DNA of 64,000 nucleotides from Campylobacter concisus. GTDB taxonomy: Bacteria; Campylobacterota; Campylobacteria; Campylobacterales; Campylobacteraceae. Shown here in pieces: positions 27,853 through 37,565 of the stretch; position 1 is the first letter of the stretch, and each line of letters starts with the position of its first letter. Below the pieces are notes generated by a model. It saw nothing but the letters and a program-made list of their open reading frames with translations, made no database searches and was not told where the DNA came from. The stretch is from assembly GCF_002913225.1 (NCBI RefSeq), contig NZ_PPAW01000057.1:62001-126000 (forward strand). Direction: 5' to 3'. A program made the position numbers and the translations under genes.

Positions 27853-28611
27853 ATGGCTATCACGCTAAAAAGACCAGCTGAGATAGAGAAAATGAGAGCG
27901 GCGAACAAGATCGTCGCTCGAACACTTGATCACGTTTCTACGATCATAAAATCTGGAATTTCCCTTATTGAGATAGATAAAATTTGTGAAGATATGATAA
28001 GAGCTGCTGGAGCAAAACCCGCCTTTAAAGGGCTTTATGGCTTTCCAAATGCAGCTTGCATAAGCGTCAATGAAGTGGTGATCCACGGAATTCCAAACGA
28101 ATACAAACTAAAAGAGGGCGATATCGTTAGTGTAGATATTGGCTCAAATTTAGATGGTTATTTTGGTGATTCGGCTAGGACATTTGGAGTTGGTAAAATT
28201 TCAAAAGAAGACGAGGCTTTGATCGCTTGCTCAAAAGACGCGCTATATTTTGCAATTGATTTCATAAGAGCTGGTATGCACTTTAAAGAGGTTAGCTATG
28301 AGCTTGAGAAATTTATTCTTGGTAGAGGCTATATACCTTTGCGCGGATATTGCGGTCACGGCATAGGCAAAAGGCCACACGAAGAGCCAGAAATTCCAAA
28401 CTATCTTGAAGGAAACAACCCAAAAGCTGGACCAAAGATAAAAGAGGGAATGGTTTTTTGTATAGAGCCGATGATTTGCCAAAAAGATGGCACGCCAGTT
28501 TTAGGAAGCGATAACTGGAAAGTAACCTCAAAAGATGGTTTGAGAACTAGCCATTATGAGCATTGTATGGCGATAGTTAATGGTAAAGCCGAAATTTTAA
28601 GCCAAGCATAA
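27853..28611 (+). CDS. map: Methionine aminopeptidase, type I
   Basis: The 252-residue enzyme removes the N-terminal Met. Metal ligands are visible: Asp in [19 protein letters not shown] (two), His in [19 protein letters not shown], Glu in FCIEPM and the final Glu of TSHYEHC. It starts 1 base after secY. Confidence 0.97.
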   Translation: MAITLKRPAEIEKMRAANKIVARTLDHVSTIIKSGISLIEIDKICEDMIRAAGAKPAFKGLYGFPNAACISVNEVVIHGIPNEYKLKEGDIVSVDIGSNLDGYFGDSARTFGVGKISKEDEALIACSKDALYFAIDFIRAGMHFKEVSYELEKFILGRGYIPLRGYCGHGIGKRPHEEPEIPNYLEGNNPKAGPKIKEGMVFCIEPMICQKDGTPVLGSDNWKVTSKDGLRTSHYEHCMAIVNGKAEILSQA

Positions 28612-28643
28612 AATTTATAGCAAATTTAAAGAAAGGAGAGTTT

Positions 28644-28862
28644 GTGGCAAAAGACGATGTCATTGAGATTGATGGAAATGTTGTTGAAGCACTGCCAAAT
28701 GCAACTTTTAAAGTTGAGCTTGACAACAAACATATAATTTTATGTCATATCGCCGGAAAGATGAGAATGCATTATATAAAGATAATGCCTGGCGACCGCG
28801 TAAAAGTAGAACTTACGCCATATAGCCTAGACAAGGGCAGGATCACTTATAGATATAAGTAA
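28644..28862 (+). CDS. infA: Translation initiation factor IF-1
   Basis: This 72-residue S1-fold protein begins [20 protein letters not shown] and has [20 protein letters not shown]. The start is GTG with AAAGGAGAG upstream. Confidence 0.97.
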
Positions 28863-28948
28863 ATTTGATTTTGTGGCAAATATACTAAGTAAATTTAAAG
28901 CTGGTTTTGGGTAAAATCCAAGCTTTGCGAAAAGCTGTATGAAGAATT

Positions 28949-29043
28949 ATTTTCAAAGTTCCCCACTTATTTTGAAAATAGTTGGTTTAAATTATTTCTT
29001 TAGACCTGATGCAGCCCCTAAAAAAGTGGAATAAATTTTTAGG
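28949..29043 (+). promoter_or_regulatory. Structured leader before rpmJ that pairs its ribosome-binding site
   Basis: ATTTTCAAA/TTTGAAAAT (28949-28979) forms a 9 bp stem. CCTAAAAA (29017-29024) pairs with TTTTTAGG (29036-29043), which covers most of the AGGAG ribosome-binding site of rpmJ. Pairing should lower initiation of rpmJ and coupled genes unless it is opened. A small hairpin at 28921-28936 lies just upstream. Confidence 0.5.
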
Positions 29044-29051
29044 AGACTAAA

Positions 29052-29165
29052 ATGAAAGTTCGTCCTTCTGTAAAGAAGATGTGTGACAAATGTAAAATTG
29101 TCAAACGTAGTGGCATAATTCGTGTTATCTGCGAAAATCCAAAACATAAACAAAGACAAGGATAA
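29052..29165 (+). CDS. rpmJ: 50S ribosomal protein L36
   Basis: This 37-residue zinc protein, [19 protein letters not shown] to KHKQRQG, has zinc ligands C11, C14, C27 and H32. AGGAG lies 6 bases before the ATG. rpsM starts 3 bases after the stop. Confidence 0.98.
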   Translation: MKVRPSVKKMCDKCKIVKRSGIIRVICENPKHKQRQG

Positions 29166-29168
29166 GGC

Positions 29169-29537
29169 ATGGCACGTATTGCAGGTGTAGATTTACCAAA
29201 CAAAAAGAGAATAGAGTATGGTTTGACTTATATCTATGGTATAGGTCTTTACAAATCTCGTCAAATCCTTGACGCAGCTGGAATTTCTTATGATAAGAGA
29301 GTTTATGAGCTTAGCGAAGACGAAGCAGCAGCTATCCGTAAAGAAATTCAAGAGCACCATATCGTTGAGGGTGATTTGAGAAAACAAGTTGCTATGGATA
29401 TCAAAGCTCTTATGGATCTTGGAAGTTATAGAGGTCTTCGCCACAGAAAGGGTCTTCCTGTTCGTGGTCAAAAGACTAAAACTAATGCTAGAACCAGAAA
29501 AGGCAGACGTAAAACTGTCGGTGCGGCTACTAAGTAA
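29169..29537 (+). CDS. rpsM: 30S ribosomal protein S13
   Basis: The 122-residue product begins [21 protein letters not shown]. It has the C-terminal [20 protein letters not shown] motif that contacts the P-site tRNA region. First gene of the alpha-type block after rpmJ. Confidence 0.98.
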   Translation: MARIAGVDLPNKKRIEYGLTYIYGIGLYKSRQILDAAGISYDKRVYELSEDEAAAIRKEIQEHHIVEGDLRKQVAMDIKALMDLGSYRGLRHRKGLPVRGQKTKTNARTRKGRRKTVGAATK

Positions 29538-29559
29538 GGCAAGGGTTAAAGGATAATAA

Positions 29560-29952
29560 ATGGCGAAAAGAAAAATTGTTAAGAAAAAAGTAGTTAGAAA
29601 AAGTATAGCCAAAGGTATCGTTTATATCAGTGCAACATTTAACAATACTATGGTAACTGTAACTGATGAAATGGGAAATGCCATTGCATGGAGTAGTGCA
29701 GGTGGCTTAGGCTTTAAAGGTAGTAAAAAATCAACTCCTTACGCAGCTCAACAAGCAGTTGAAGACGCTTTAACAAAAGCAAAAGAGCACGGCATAAAAG
29801 AAGTTGGCATCAAGGTTCAAGGTCCAGGTAGCGGACGTGAAACGGCTGTTAAGAGTGTAGGTGGTGTAGAAGGTATAAAAGTAACTTTCTTCAAAGACAT
29901 CACACCTTTACCACACAATGGTTGCAGACCGCCAAAACGCCGCCGCGTATAA
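29560..29952 (+). CDS. rpsK: 30S ribosomal protein S11
   Basis: The 130-residue product has [19 protein letters not shown] and the end [18 protein letters not shown], diagnostic of S11. Normal length. Confidence 0.98.
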   Translation: MAKRKIVKKKVVRKSIAKGIVYISATFNNTMVTVTDEMGNAIAWSSAGGLGFKGSKKSTPYAAQQAVEDALTKAKEHGIKEVGIKVQGPGSGRETAVKSVGGVEGIKVTFFKDITPLPHNGCRPPKRRRV

Positions 29953-29977
29953 TTAGAGAAAATTAGGAGAAATTATT

Positions 29978-30604
29978 ATGGCTAGATATACAGGACCTGT
30001 TGAAAAATTAGAAAGACGTCTTGGTGTGTCTCTTGCGTTAAAAGGCGAAAGAAGACTTGCTGGTAAAAGTGCTTTAGAAAAAAGACCTTATGCACCAGGA
30101 CAACACGGACAAAGAAGAGCAAAAATAAGCGAATATGGCTTACAACTTCGCGAGAAGCAAAAAGCTAAATTTATGTATGGCGTTTCAGAGAAACAATTTA
30201 GAAGATTGTTCCAAGAAGCAGCACGCCGCGAGGGCAACACTGGTGCTCTTTTGGTTCAACTACTAGAGCAGAGATTAGACAATGTTGTTTACAGAATGGG
30301 CTTTGCAACGACTCGTCGTTTTGCTCGCCAGCTTGTAACTCACGGACATATTTTAGTAAATGGCAAGAGAGTGGATATCCCATCTTACAGAGTAGAGCCA
30401 GGCTCTAAAGTAGAAGTTGCTGAGAAATCTAAAAACAATCCACAAATCGTTCGTGCGATCGATCTTACAGCTCAAACTGGCATCGTTGCATGGGTAGATG
30501 TGGAAAAAGAGAAAAAATTTGGAATTTTCACTAGAAATCCAGAAAGAGAAGAGGTTATCATTCCTGTTGAGGAAAGATTTATAGTAGAGCTTTATTCGAA
30601 ATAA
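29978..30604 (+). CDS. rpsD: 30S ribosomal protein S4
   Basis: The 208-residue product begins [19 protein letters not shown]. It has the S4 RNA-binding domain [20 protein letters not shown] followed by [20 protein letters not shown]. There is no N-terminal zinc cysteine set (C-minus form). S4 is the autoregulator of alpha operons in E. coli. Confidence 0.98.
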   Translation: MARYTGPVEKLERRLGVSLALKGERRLAGKSALEKRPYAPGQHGQRRAKISEYGLQLREKQKAKFMYGVSEKQFRRLFQEAARREGNTGALLVQLLEQRLDNVVYRMGFATTRRFARQLVTHGHILVNGKRVDIPSYRVEPGSKVEVAEKSKNNPQIVRAIDLTAQTGIVAWVDVEKEKKFGIFTRNPEREEVIIPVEERFIVELYSK

Positions 30605-30618
30605 TAGAGGGTATAAAG

Positions 30619-31635
30619 ATGAGAAAGATTACTACATCAGCTTATATGCCAACTGAAATAGAAGTTAAAAGTGTTAGCGAAAATGTTGCTAACATTACAG
30701 CATATCCTTTTGAAGCAGGTTATGCTGTTACTTTGGCTCACCCACTACGCCGTCTTCTTTACACAAGTACAGTAGGCTTTGCCCCTATTGGTGTAAAGAT
30801 AAAAGGCGTTAGCCACGAATTTGATAGTATGCGCGGCATGCTTGAAGACGTAGCGTTTTTTATTATAAATTTGAAAAAGATCAGATTTAAGTTAAAAAGC
30901 GGCAGTGAGCGTGAAGTTATAGAGTATAGCTTTAAAGGACCAAAAGAGATAACTGGCGCTGACCTAAATAACGACCTAGTTGAGATCGTTAATCCAGATG
31001 CATATCTTGCGACTATCAACGAAGATGCTGAGTTAAATTTCTCAGTTATCATCCAAAAAGGTATCGGATATGTTCCTAGTGAAGAGATCAGAGAAGAGAT
31101 CGAAGACGACTTTATCGCACTTGACGCTTTCTTTACACCAGTTAAAAAAGCAGTTTACGATATACAAAACGTCTTGGTTGAAGATGACCCAGACTACGAG
31201 AAAATCGTATTTACGATTACAACAGATGGTCAAGTTGGTCCAGTAGAAGCTTTTAAAAATTGTTTAGAAGCTATGTATCAGCAAATGTCAGTATTTAAAG
31301 GAATTTTGGATATTGATGTTAGTGCCCCAGTTGCTAGCTCAAGCGTAAGTGGCGAGTTCTCAAAGCTACTTTCTAGTGTAGAAGATCTAAATTTAAGCGC
31401 TAGAAGTTTTAACTGCCTTGACAAAGCCGATATAAGGTTTATCGGTGAGCTTGCGTTGATGGACGAAAACGAGCTTAAAGAGCTTAAAAATTTAGGTAAA
31501 AAATCTCTTGAAGAGATAAAAGCGGTTATGGAAGAGATAGGCTATCCAGTTGGTGTCGATGTGTTAAAAGATAGCAAAGAGCAACTCAGAAAGAAAATAA
31601 CCGAGCTAAAATCACAAATGAGTGCAAAAGAATAA
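30619..31635 (+). CDS. rpoA: RNA polymerase alpha subunit
   Basis: The 338-residue protein has an N-terminal assembly domain ([21 protein letters not shown], near residue 27) and a C-terminal DNA-contact domain ([20 protein letters not shown] to [20 protein letters not shown]). Full length. Confidence 0.98.
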   Translation: MRKITTSAYMPTEIEVKSVSENVANITAYPFEAGYAVTLAHPLRRLLYTSTVGFAPIGVKIKGVSHEFDSMRGMLEDVAFFIINLKKIRFKLKSGSEREVIEYSFKGPKEITGADLNNDLVEIVNPDAYLATINEDAELNFSVIIQKGIGYVPSEEIREEIEDDFIALDAFFTPVKKAVYDIQNVLVEDDPDYEKIVFTITTDGQVGPVEAFKNCLEAMYQQMSVFKGILDIDVSAPVASSSVSGEFSKLLSSVEDLNLSARSFNCLDKADIRFIGELALMDENELKELKNLGKKSLEEIKAVMEEIGYPVGVDVLKDSKEQLRKKITELKSQMSAKE

Positions 31636-31646
31636 AAGGACAATAG

Positions 31647-32003
31647 ATGAGACATAAACACGGATATCGCAAACTTGGTAGAACGTCATCTCATAGATCT
31701 GCATTGCTTAAGAATTTAGCGATAGCTATCATCAAAAGCGAAAAGATAGAGACAACTTTACCAAAAGCAAAAGAGCTTAGAAGCTATGTTGAAAAGCTTA
31801 TCACAAGAGCTAGAAAGGGCGATTCTAACGCTCACAGAGCAGTATTTGCTTCTTTGCAAGACAAAGAGACTACAAATAAGCTAGTTACTGAAGTAGCTCC
31901 AAAGTTTAAAGAGCGCAACGGTGGCTATACAAGGATCATTAAAACTCGCGTTCGCAGAGGCGACGCAGCTGAGATGGCTTATATAGAGCTAGTAGCTGAA
32001 TAA
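31647..32003 (+). CDS. rplQ: 50S ribosomal protein L17
   Basis: The 118-residue product begins [20 protein letters not shown], with [20 protein letters not shown]. Last gene of the ribosomal cluster; a strong terminator follows 5 bases later. Confidence 0.98.
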   Translation: MRHKHGYRKLGRTSSHRSALLKNLAIAIIKSEKIETTLPKAKELRSYVEKLITRARKGDSNAHRAVFASLQDKETTNKLVTEVAPKFKERNGGYTRIIKTRVRRGDAAEMAYIELVAE

Positions 32004-32008
32004 TCCCC

Positions 32009-32035
32009 AGAGAGCCTATCTGGCTCTCTTTTCTT
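32009..32035 (+). terminator. Rho-independent terminator of the ribosomal protein region
   Basis: AGAGAGCC pairs with GGCTCTCT over a 5-base loop, followed by TTTCTTT. Confidence 0.88.
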
Positions 32036-32293
32036 TCTAAATTTGCCTTTTTTGCTTTTTATAAATTTTCATTTTTAAAAGCTTTTTAAAATTATCCATC
32101 CTGTTTTCAAGTAAATTTACAAGTTAGAATACTATAAAGTTTTGGCTTTTGGAGTGTTTGAGGTGATGACACGTAGCTAATGCAAATTTATATAATGGCG
32201 TTAAACCAAAAAATAACTAGATGATCATGACGTAAAATTTAATACACTCAAAAATCCCTATAATATACCTATAAATTTTTAACTCTTTCGGGG
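32036..32293. other. Spacer with no recognisable gene
   Basis: AT-rich sequence with stop codons in all frames. It may be the decayed 5' portion of the adjoining gene remnant, but no homology is evident to me. Confidence 0.5.
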
Positions 32294-32572
32294 GAGTTTT
32301 ATAAAAAGCATAAAGATGTAGTTGAGAAATTCAAAAAGGCTCAGGATGAAATTTTAGCCTACATCAAAGCAAACGAGGACGAGGCGCTTAAATTTACGGC
32401 TGAAGAGACTGGGCTTAGCATAGAGGCTGTAAAGAGCATGTATCCTCAGTACGACTTTAGCTCAAAGATCACGGCTGAAGATATAAAAGCGCTTGAAGCT
32501 ACGCAAGAATTTATGCTTGAAAGCAAGATGATCGAGCAAAAAATAGATATAAAATCACTTCTACTAAACTAA
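32294..32572 (+). pseudogene. C-terminal remnant of an ABC transporter substrate-binding protein (SsuA/TauA/NMT1 type)
   Basis: An open frame without a start codon encodes 92 residues beginning EFYKKHKDVVEKFKKAQDEI and ending KIDIKSLLLN. The pattern matches the end of nitrate/sulfonate/thiamine-precursor-type binding proteins: KANEDEALKFTAEETGLS, then YDFSSKITAEDIKAL, then a helix ending in MIEQKID. There is a stop codon in frame about nine codons upstream of the alignable part, and no signal peptide or first lobe nearby. The gene is truncated at its 5' side. A terminator still follows. Confidence 0.7.
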
Positions 32573-32576
32573 ACTT

Positions 32577-32600
32577 AAAGGGCAAATTTGCCCTTTTTTC
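32577..32600 (+). terminator. Terminator of the truncated gene
   Basis: AAAGGGCAAATTTGCCCTTT is a perfect inverted repeat followed by TTTC. Confidence 0.75.
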
Positions 32601-32676
32601 TCACAAAAAACCACCAAATTTTAAAGCCAAAACGCCCCCAGCAAAAGCCTAGAAAACGTTTGTTTGCACTTTATCT

Positions 32677-32684
32677 GCTATAAT
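32677..32684 (+). promoter_or_regulatory. Extended -10 promoter of the nfu-ispA operon
   Basis: The extended -10 TGCTATAAT lies about 25 bases before the nfu start. No -35 is evident. Confidence 0.5.
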
Positions 32685-32708
32685 AGCTAAAAAATTTAAG
32701 GAAAAAAT

Positions 32709-32984
32709 ATGATCCCATTTAGTGATGAAGAGCTTTTAAAACCAGTGGCTGCGAGTTTGCAAAAGGTGCTACCGATGCTTGAAAATGACGGCGGTGGCAT
32801 GGAGCTACTTGGTATAAAAAATGGCAAAATTTACGTAAGACTCACAGGACATTGCCACGGATGTGCGGCTAGCACGACCACGCTAAAATACGGCATCGAA
32901 AGGCAACTTCGCATCGACATTCACCCAGAGCTTGAGGTCATAAACGTCCCAATAGGCGAGGAATTTGACATTGATAGATTATAA
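32709..32984 (+). CDS. NifU C-terminal-domain iron-sulfur scaffold (Nfu)
   Basis: The 91-residue protein has LTGHCHGCAASTTTLKYGIE near residues 44-63; the CxxC binds an iron-sulfur cluster for delivery to apo-proteins. GGGMELLGIKNGKIYV is the preceding family strand. It opens a seven-gene operon; the next gene begins inside its last codons. Confidence 0.92.
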   Translation: MIPFSDEELLKPVAASLQKVLPMLENDGGGMELLGIKNGKIYVRLTGHCHGCAASTTTLKYGIERQLRIDIHPELEVINVPIGEEFDIDRL

Positions 32985-33525
32985 AAAAATAGGCATAAAA
33001 TATTTCAAACGCTCTAAATTTAAAGATGCGATCTTTTACTTTTCGCTAGCCTACGAAAAGACGCAGGAGAAAAATTTACTATTTTTGATACAAATTTGCT
33101 CTCTTGGCGAGGAAAATGCCGAGGAGGCAAAGCTCTTGTTTGACTACTACATGGCGAAGGTAAGAGCTGGCGAAGACGACGAGGGCGTGGAGGAAATTTT
33201 AAAAATTTTAGAGTCCAGAGACGAGGAGAGCGAGTACTTTGAGGAGCAAGACGCGATCAGCTACGAGGACTTTAAAAGGGCTGTTTATAAGGACGGCAGC
33301 TTTAAAAAGGTTTTTGAAAACATCATGTTCTCAACGAAGGTGATGATCTCAAACAAAGACGATTTTTTGGAGTTTTTAGGAAATTTGATAAAAAATGACT
33401 TCATTGATATGAGCATGAACTACCTTGAGAGTGCGGCGGTGATGTTTGGCGGAGACGAGCGTATAGATCAGCTTTTTAAAGAGATACAAAAAAGACAAAA
33501 CGATGAAAATATCAGTAGAAAATAG
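32971..33525 (+). CDS. TPR-like helical protein of unknown function
   Basis: The 184-residue product starts IDYKKIGIKYFKRSKFKDAI. This and FYFSLAYEKTQEKNLLFLIQ form a TPR-type helix pair. A very acidic stretch (AGEDDEGVEEIL to ESEYFEEQD) covers residues 67-98, and further helices follow. The start is a TTG at 32971, 7 bases after GAGGAA; a TTG two codons earlier is possible. It overlaps murE by 23 bases. Confidence 0.7.
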   Translation: MIDYKKIGIKYFKRSKFKDAIFYFSLAYEKTQEKNLLFLIQICSLGEENAEEAKLLFDYYMAKVRAGEDDEGVEEILKILESRDEESEYFEEQDAISYEDFKRAVYKDGSFKKVFENIMFSTKVMISNKDDFLEFLGNLIKNDFIDMSMNYLESAAVMFGGDERIDQLFKEIQKRQNDENISRK

Positions 33526-34786
33526 CTTCATAACAGATGATTCAAACGAGTGCGAACAGGGTGCATACTTTGTGCAAACCACTGCAAATGCGAAATTTGC
33601 AGAGGACGCGGTAAAAAAGGGCGCAAAGATAATCACCCTTGAAGAGTGCAAAAAGCTTTTAAAAATAGACGAAAGCTTAAAGATAGTTGGCATCACGGGC
33701 ACAAATGGCAAGACCACGACGGCTGCGGCTATCTACGAGACCCTGCGAAATTTAGGTAAAAAATGCGGCCTAAGTGGCACCAGAGGGGCATTTATAGAGG
33801 GCGAGCAGATAGATGATAAGGCGCTTACGACAAGTGCCATTTTAAAGACGCTCTCATATCTCAAAGTAGCCAGCGAACAGGGCTGTGAGTACTTCGTGAT
33901 GGAGGTTAGCTCACATGCGATCGCTCAAAAACGCATAGAGAGCTTAAATTTTGCTCTTAAAATTTTTACAAACCTAACGCAAGATCACCTCGACTACCAC
34001 AATAGTATGGAAGAGTACGCGAGGGTAAAATCAAGCTTCTTTGACGATGAGAGCGTAAAGCTCATAAACATTGACGATGGTGGAGTTAAATTTAACCCAA
34101 AAAACGCCTACACATACGCGATCAAAAAGCCAGCTAGTTTTGCGCCGATAGTTTATGGGCTAAAAGACGGCATAGACGCAGTTATAAAGACGCCAAATGG
34201 CGATGTGGAGATAGACTCAAGCCTTCAAGGCGAGTTTAATCTCTACAACCTAATCGCAGCCCTTGGCGCCGTTTGCCTGCTTGAGCGTCCAGACGCAGCC
34301 GCACTTTCAAAGGCGATAAGTAAATTTAAAGGCGTGAGCGGCAGGATGGAGGTCGTTAGCACCGATCCGCTAATCATCGTAGACTTTGCTCATACGCCAG
34401 ATGGCATAGAAAAGGTGCTAAACTCGCTTAGACATCTAAATTTGATAGCAGTCTTTGGTGCAGGCGGCGACAGAGATAGGACAAAGCGCCCTAAAATGGG
34501 AGCGATAGCCCAAAAATACGCAAGAATTTGCATCGTCACAAGTGATAATCCAAGAAGCGAAGAGCCAGAGAGCATAATAGACGAAATTTGCGCTGGCATG
34601 AGCCAAAATGAAAATTTGATACGAAACGCCAACCGAAAAGAGGCGATCGCGCTAGCCATTAGCAAGCTAGAGCCTGGCTGGGCGCTTGTCATACTTGGCA
34701 AAGGCGACGAGCCATATCAGGATATAAAAGGCGTCAAGCACCCATTTAGCGACAAAGAAGTAGTAAAAGAGCTTTTAAAGAGGTAA
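33503..34786 (+). CDS. murE: UDP-N-acetylmuramoyl-tripeptide synthetase MurE
   Basis: The 427-residue Mur ligase adds the third residue to the peptidoglycan stem peptide using ATP. The P-loop GTNGKTT is at residues 66-72. [15 protein letters not shown] follows, and the [12 protein letters not shown] motif near residue 348 marks selection for meso-diaminopimelate. It is shorter than the usual 480-500 residues because the N-terminal UDP-binding domain is reduced, as in relatives. It overlaps the upstream gene and is 2 bases from panD. Confidence 0.95.
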   Translation: MKISVENSFITDDSNECEQGAYFVQTTANAKFAEDAVKKGAKIITLEECKKLLKIDESLKIVGITGTNGKTTTAAAIYETLRNLGKKCGLSGTRGAFIEGEQIDDKALTTSAILKTLSYLKVASEQGCEYFVMEVSSHAIAQKRIESLNFALKIFTNLTQDHLDYHNSMEEYARVKSSFFDDESVKLINIDDGGVKFNPKNAYTYAIKKPASFAPIVYGLKDGIDAVIKTPNGDVEIDSSLQGEFNLYNLIAALGAVCLLERPDAAALSKAISKFKGVSGRMEVVSTDPLIIVDFAHTPDGIEKVLNSLRHLNLIAVFGAGGDRDRTKRPKMGAIAQKYARICIVTSDNPRSEEPESIIDEICAGMSQNENLIRNANRKEAIALAISKLEPGWALVILGKGDEPYQDIKGVKHPFSDKEVVKELLKR

Positions 34787-34788
34787 AA

Positions 34789-35136
34789 ATGAATATAGAA
34801 ATTTTAGCTAGTAAGATCCACAGGGCCGTCGTAACAGATGCAAATTTAAACTATGTTGGCTCGATCAGCATCGGCGAGGAGCTTATAAAGGCTGCAAATT
34901 TGATAGAAAATCAAAAGGTTGAAATTTTAGATGTAAATAATGGCGAGAGATTTGCCACATACGTGATAAAGGGCAAAAAGGGTGAAATTTGCCTAAACGG
35001 CGCAGCTGCTAGAAAGGTCTGCGTAGGAGACGTGGTCATCATCGTGGCGTATGCTAGTATGAAATTTAAAAAGGCTAAGAAATTTAAGCCAACCATCGTG
35101 CATGTAAATAACAAAAACGAGATCATAAAGGAGTAG
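34789..35136 (+). CDS. panD: Aspartate 1-decarboxylase proenzyme
   Basis: The 115-residue enzyme makes beta-alanine for pantothenate and CoA. The self-cleavage site is G24-S25 in NYVGSIS, giving the pyruvoyl group on the alpha chain. Y22, R54-region [20 protein letters not shown] and the end IVAYASM are conserved. Normal length. Confidence 0.96.
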   Translation: MNIEILASKIHRAVVTDANLNYVGSISIGEELIKAANLIENQKVEILDVNNGERFATYVIKGKKGEICLNGAAARKVCVGDVVIIVAYASMKFKKAKKFKPTIVHVNNKNEIIKE

Positions 35137-35139
35137 GCG

Positions 35140-35454
35140 ATGTTTGAGGGATTTGACTTTTCAAAGATGGGGCAGATGCTTGAGGATGTGCAAAAGCAAG
35201 CCAAGCAGATGGAAGAAGAGAGTAAAAATAAAGAATTTGGAGCAAAAAGCGGCGGTGGGCTGGTGAGCGTTAGAGCAAACGGCAACGGCGAGATACTTGA
35301 TATCAGCATAGATGATAGCTTGCTTGAAGATAAAGAGAGCATGCAAATTTTGCTAATAAGCGCCGTAAATGATGTGCTAAAATCAGTTGAGGCCGATAAG
35401 AAAAACACCGCTTCAAGGATGCTTGGCGGGCTTGCTTCGATGGGGATAAAATGA
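35140..35454 (+). CDS. YbaB/EbfC nucleoid-associated protein
   Basis: The 104-residue dimeric DNA-binding protein begins MFEGFDFSKMGQMLEDVQKQ and has GGGLVSVRANGNGEILDISI. Charged helices flank a beta core. It overlaps the next gene by 4 bases (ATGA). Confidence 0.9.
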   Translation: MFEGFDFSKMGQMLEDVQKQAKQMEEESKNKEFGAKSGGGLVSVRANGNGEILDISIDDSLLEDKESMQILLISAVNDVLKSVEADKKNTASRMLGGLASMGIK

Positions 35455-36560
35455 GACTAAAATATAAATTTGCCCTTGCTTTTTTGCTATCAGCACTTTG
35501 CCTAAATGCCGATCCTAGGCCTACACAAGAGGACTTTAACGCCTGCTTTGAAAAGAACAAAAACTCAATCGTCTCAGTTAATAAACACTTTGGCGTGGCT
35601 ATCACTAAAAATTTGATCGCAGTGCCAAAAAGCGAGGGGGCGCCACTTGGTGAATATGTCAAATTTGACCCGTATTTGCAGCTCTTTTTGGTACGCTCTA
35701 GCAAGGAGCTAAGCCCAGTTGTGATGGCTGATGAGACTAATGAGGAGCGCATAAAAAAGAGCACTTGGGTTGGCATCTTAAATGACGCAAACAACACCGT
35801 CATGGGTCACATCAAGTCTTTAGGGCAAAATTTAGGCGACTTTGATACGCTAAGCTTCGAGTATAACGCAACTGGCGAGATAAACACGCCTTGTTGTAAG
35901 ATGATAGGCATAGCTGTTGGAGCTGATAAATTTATACCAAATCGCTATTTAAAGCACTTTGTATCTTACGATGACGTATATTACGGCGATATCGGCGTGA
36001 AATTCTTGCAAAAAGAGGATAAATTTTTTGTGGGTCTTGTTGATCCACTGGGCCGCGGCAAGATGATGATGGTAGATGATGAGCTTGTTACGATAAATGG
36101 GATCAAGCCAAAGAGCCTAAGAGAGCTAAATGAGATGGTGCTTTTTGCTCCAAAGGGTGCAAAACTGGACATCATCGTGAAGCGTGATAGGCAGGAGCTA
36201 CTCTTTCAAGTGCCAGTAAGCGGGGATGTGAAATTTAACCAAAGCCTTGATATAGACGCCCTTTCAAGTCTTGATCTGCCAAATTTAAATGTCATGCCAA
36301 AGTCGCCTGAGAGCTTGCTTGATGATAAAGTTTTGGTGGATTATGGTATCACGGTTGATAAAAATTTAGTCGTTACTAAGGTCGAGCCAAAGTCAAATGC
36401 CGACATCTTTGGCATCAAGATCGGCGATAAAATTTTAGGCTACAACAAAGAGAGCGTGAGCAATCGCGAGGAGCTTTTAGAAAAGATAAGCGATCTGCAA
36501 AATTTCGTGCTTTTATTTACTAGAAACGACTTTCAGTTCTTTGCAAGAGTGCCAAAATGA
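35451..36560 (+). CDS. Periplasmic PDZ-domain protein
   Basis: The 369-residue exported protein has a signal peptide (about residues 1-20, ending LCLNA). A first region has a protease-like beta fold without a clear Ser-His-Asp triad. A PDZ-like loop (GRGKMMMVDDELVTINGIKP) lies near residue 205, and a clear C-terminal PDZ domain (SNADIFGIKIGDKILGYNKE) near 320. CC in NTPCCKMIG may form a disulfide. The role is unknown; PDZ proteins in this place may assist envelope protein quality control. Confidence 0.75.
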   Translation: MRLKYKFALAFLLSALCLNADPRPTQEDFNACFEKNKNSIVSVNKHFGVAITKNLIAVPKSEGAPLGEYVKFDPYLQLFLVRSSKELSPVVMADETNEERIKKSTWVGILNDANNTVMGHIKSLGQNLGDFDTLSFEYNATGEINTPCCKMIGIAVGADKFIPNRYLKHFVSYDDVYYGDIGVKFLQKEDKFFVGLVDPLGRGKMMMVDDELVTINGIKPKSLRELNEMVLFAPKGAKLDIIVKRDRQELLFQVPVSGDVKFNQSLDIDALSSLDLPNLNVMPKSPESLLDDKVLVDYGITVDKNLVVTKVEPKSNADIFGIKIGDKILGYNKESVSNREELLEKISDLQNFVLLFTRNDFQFFARVPK

Positions 36561-37456
36561 GCCTACTTGAGGACTTCGTAAAATTTCTAAATGCAAATTT
36601 GCCAAAGGCGCCTGGCTTTCACCCTTACTACGAGGAGGCGCTTGGCGTCATGCTAAAGGCTGGAGGCAAGCACTTTAGGGCACTTTTGCTTCTTGGCGTG
36701 GTTGAAAATGTGGATAAAAGCCTCACGCAAAAGGCGATGAGAGTGGCTTTGGGACTTGAGATGATGCATACATACTCGCTCATCCACGATGATCTGCCTT
36801 CGATGGATAACGCAAGCCTAAGGCGCGGCACACCAACGCTTCACGTAACCTACGACGAGACGACTGCGATACTTGCAGGAGATGCGCTAAATACGCATGC
36901 TTTTTATGAAATTTCACGTGCTGAGTTGCCAGCCGACACACGTATAAAATGCGTTGAAATTTTAAGCCAAAATGCTGGCGTTAGCGGCATGGTGCTAGGG
37001 CAGGCGCTGGATTGTTTTTTTGAAAATACAAACAAAGAGGACATCAAAAGAGCAAAGGCTAAATTTGGCCTCTCTGGCAAGATGCTAAGCCTTGATGAGC
37101 TAGTCTTTTTACACATCCATAAAACCGCAAAGCTCATCGCTGCAAGCCTAAAAATGGGCGCTGTAATAGTAAATTTAAGCAAAACAGAGTGCGAGAAAAT
37201 TTATGATATCGGCTTAAAGCTTGGGCTTGCTTTTCAGATACAAGACGACATCATCGATCTTACAAGCGACGAAGCGGCCGCTGGAAAGCCCGTGCATAAC
37301 GACCTAGCGAAAAACTCATTTACAAATTTACTTGGTCTATCTGGCGCAAAAAAGAAAAAAGATGAGCTTATTTGCGAGATAGAAGAGGCACTAAAGCAGA
37401 TAGATGCAAACATCGCAAAAATGATCTTGGAGCTTACAGACAAGCACCTAAGATAA
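36557..37456 (+). CDS. ispA: Polyprenyl (farnesyl) diphosphate synthase
   Basis: The 299-residue enzyme condenses isopentenyl diphosphate with allylic diphosphates. The first Asp-rich motif is DDLPSMD (78-84), followed by LRRGTPT. The second is DDIID (230-234). GKHFRALLLLG binds substrate. The chain length is likely C15, judged from overall similarity only. It overlaps the PDZ gene by 4 bases and ends the operon. Confidence 0.93.
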   Translation: MSLLEDFVKFLNANLPKAPGFHPYYEEALGVMLKAGGKHFRALLLLGVVENVDKSLTQKAMRVALGLEMMHTYSLIHDDLPSMDNASLRRGTPTLHVTYDETTAILAGDALNTHAFYEISRAELPADTRIKCVEILSQNAGVSGMVLGQALDCFFENTNKEDIKRAKAKFGLSGKMLSLDELVFLHIHKTAKLIAASLKMGAVIVNLSKTECEKIYDIGLKLGLAFQIQDDIIDLTSDEAAAGKPVHNDLAKNSFTNLLGLSGAKKKKDELICEIEEALKQIDANIAKMILELTDKHLR

Positions 37457-37535
37457 GCGCGTAAATTTCGTAAATTTATATCACTTTTTAGACATTTTGG
37501 GCAAAAATGCAAGGCAAGTTTTAATCACTTTTTTG

Positions 37536-37541
37536 TATAAT
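37536..37541 (+). promoter_or_regulatory. Putative -10 element of tkt
   Basis: TATAAT in TTTTGTATAATCTG lies 25 bases before the transketolase start. Confidence 0.5.
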
Positions 37542-37565
37542 CTGACGCAATAAAAAGGAGATCAT

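Noticed and set aside
28243-28531. Minus-strand reading frames inside map
   Set aside because: They are antisense shadows of a well-conserved enzyme gene and have no start signals.
32286-32296. Phase-variable G tract in front of the truncated binding-protein gene
   Set aside because: The run is only five G, too short for slippage, and the gene lacks its first two thirds anyway.
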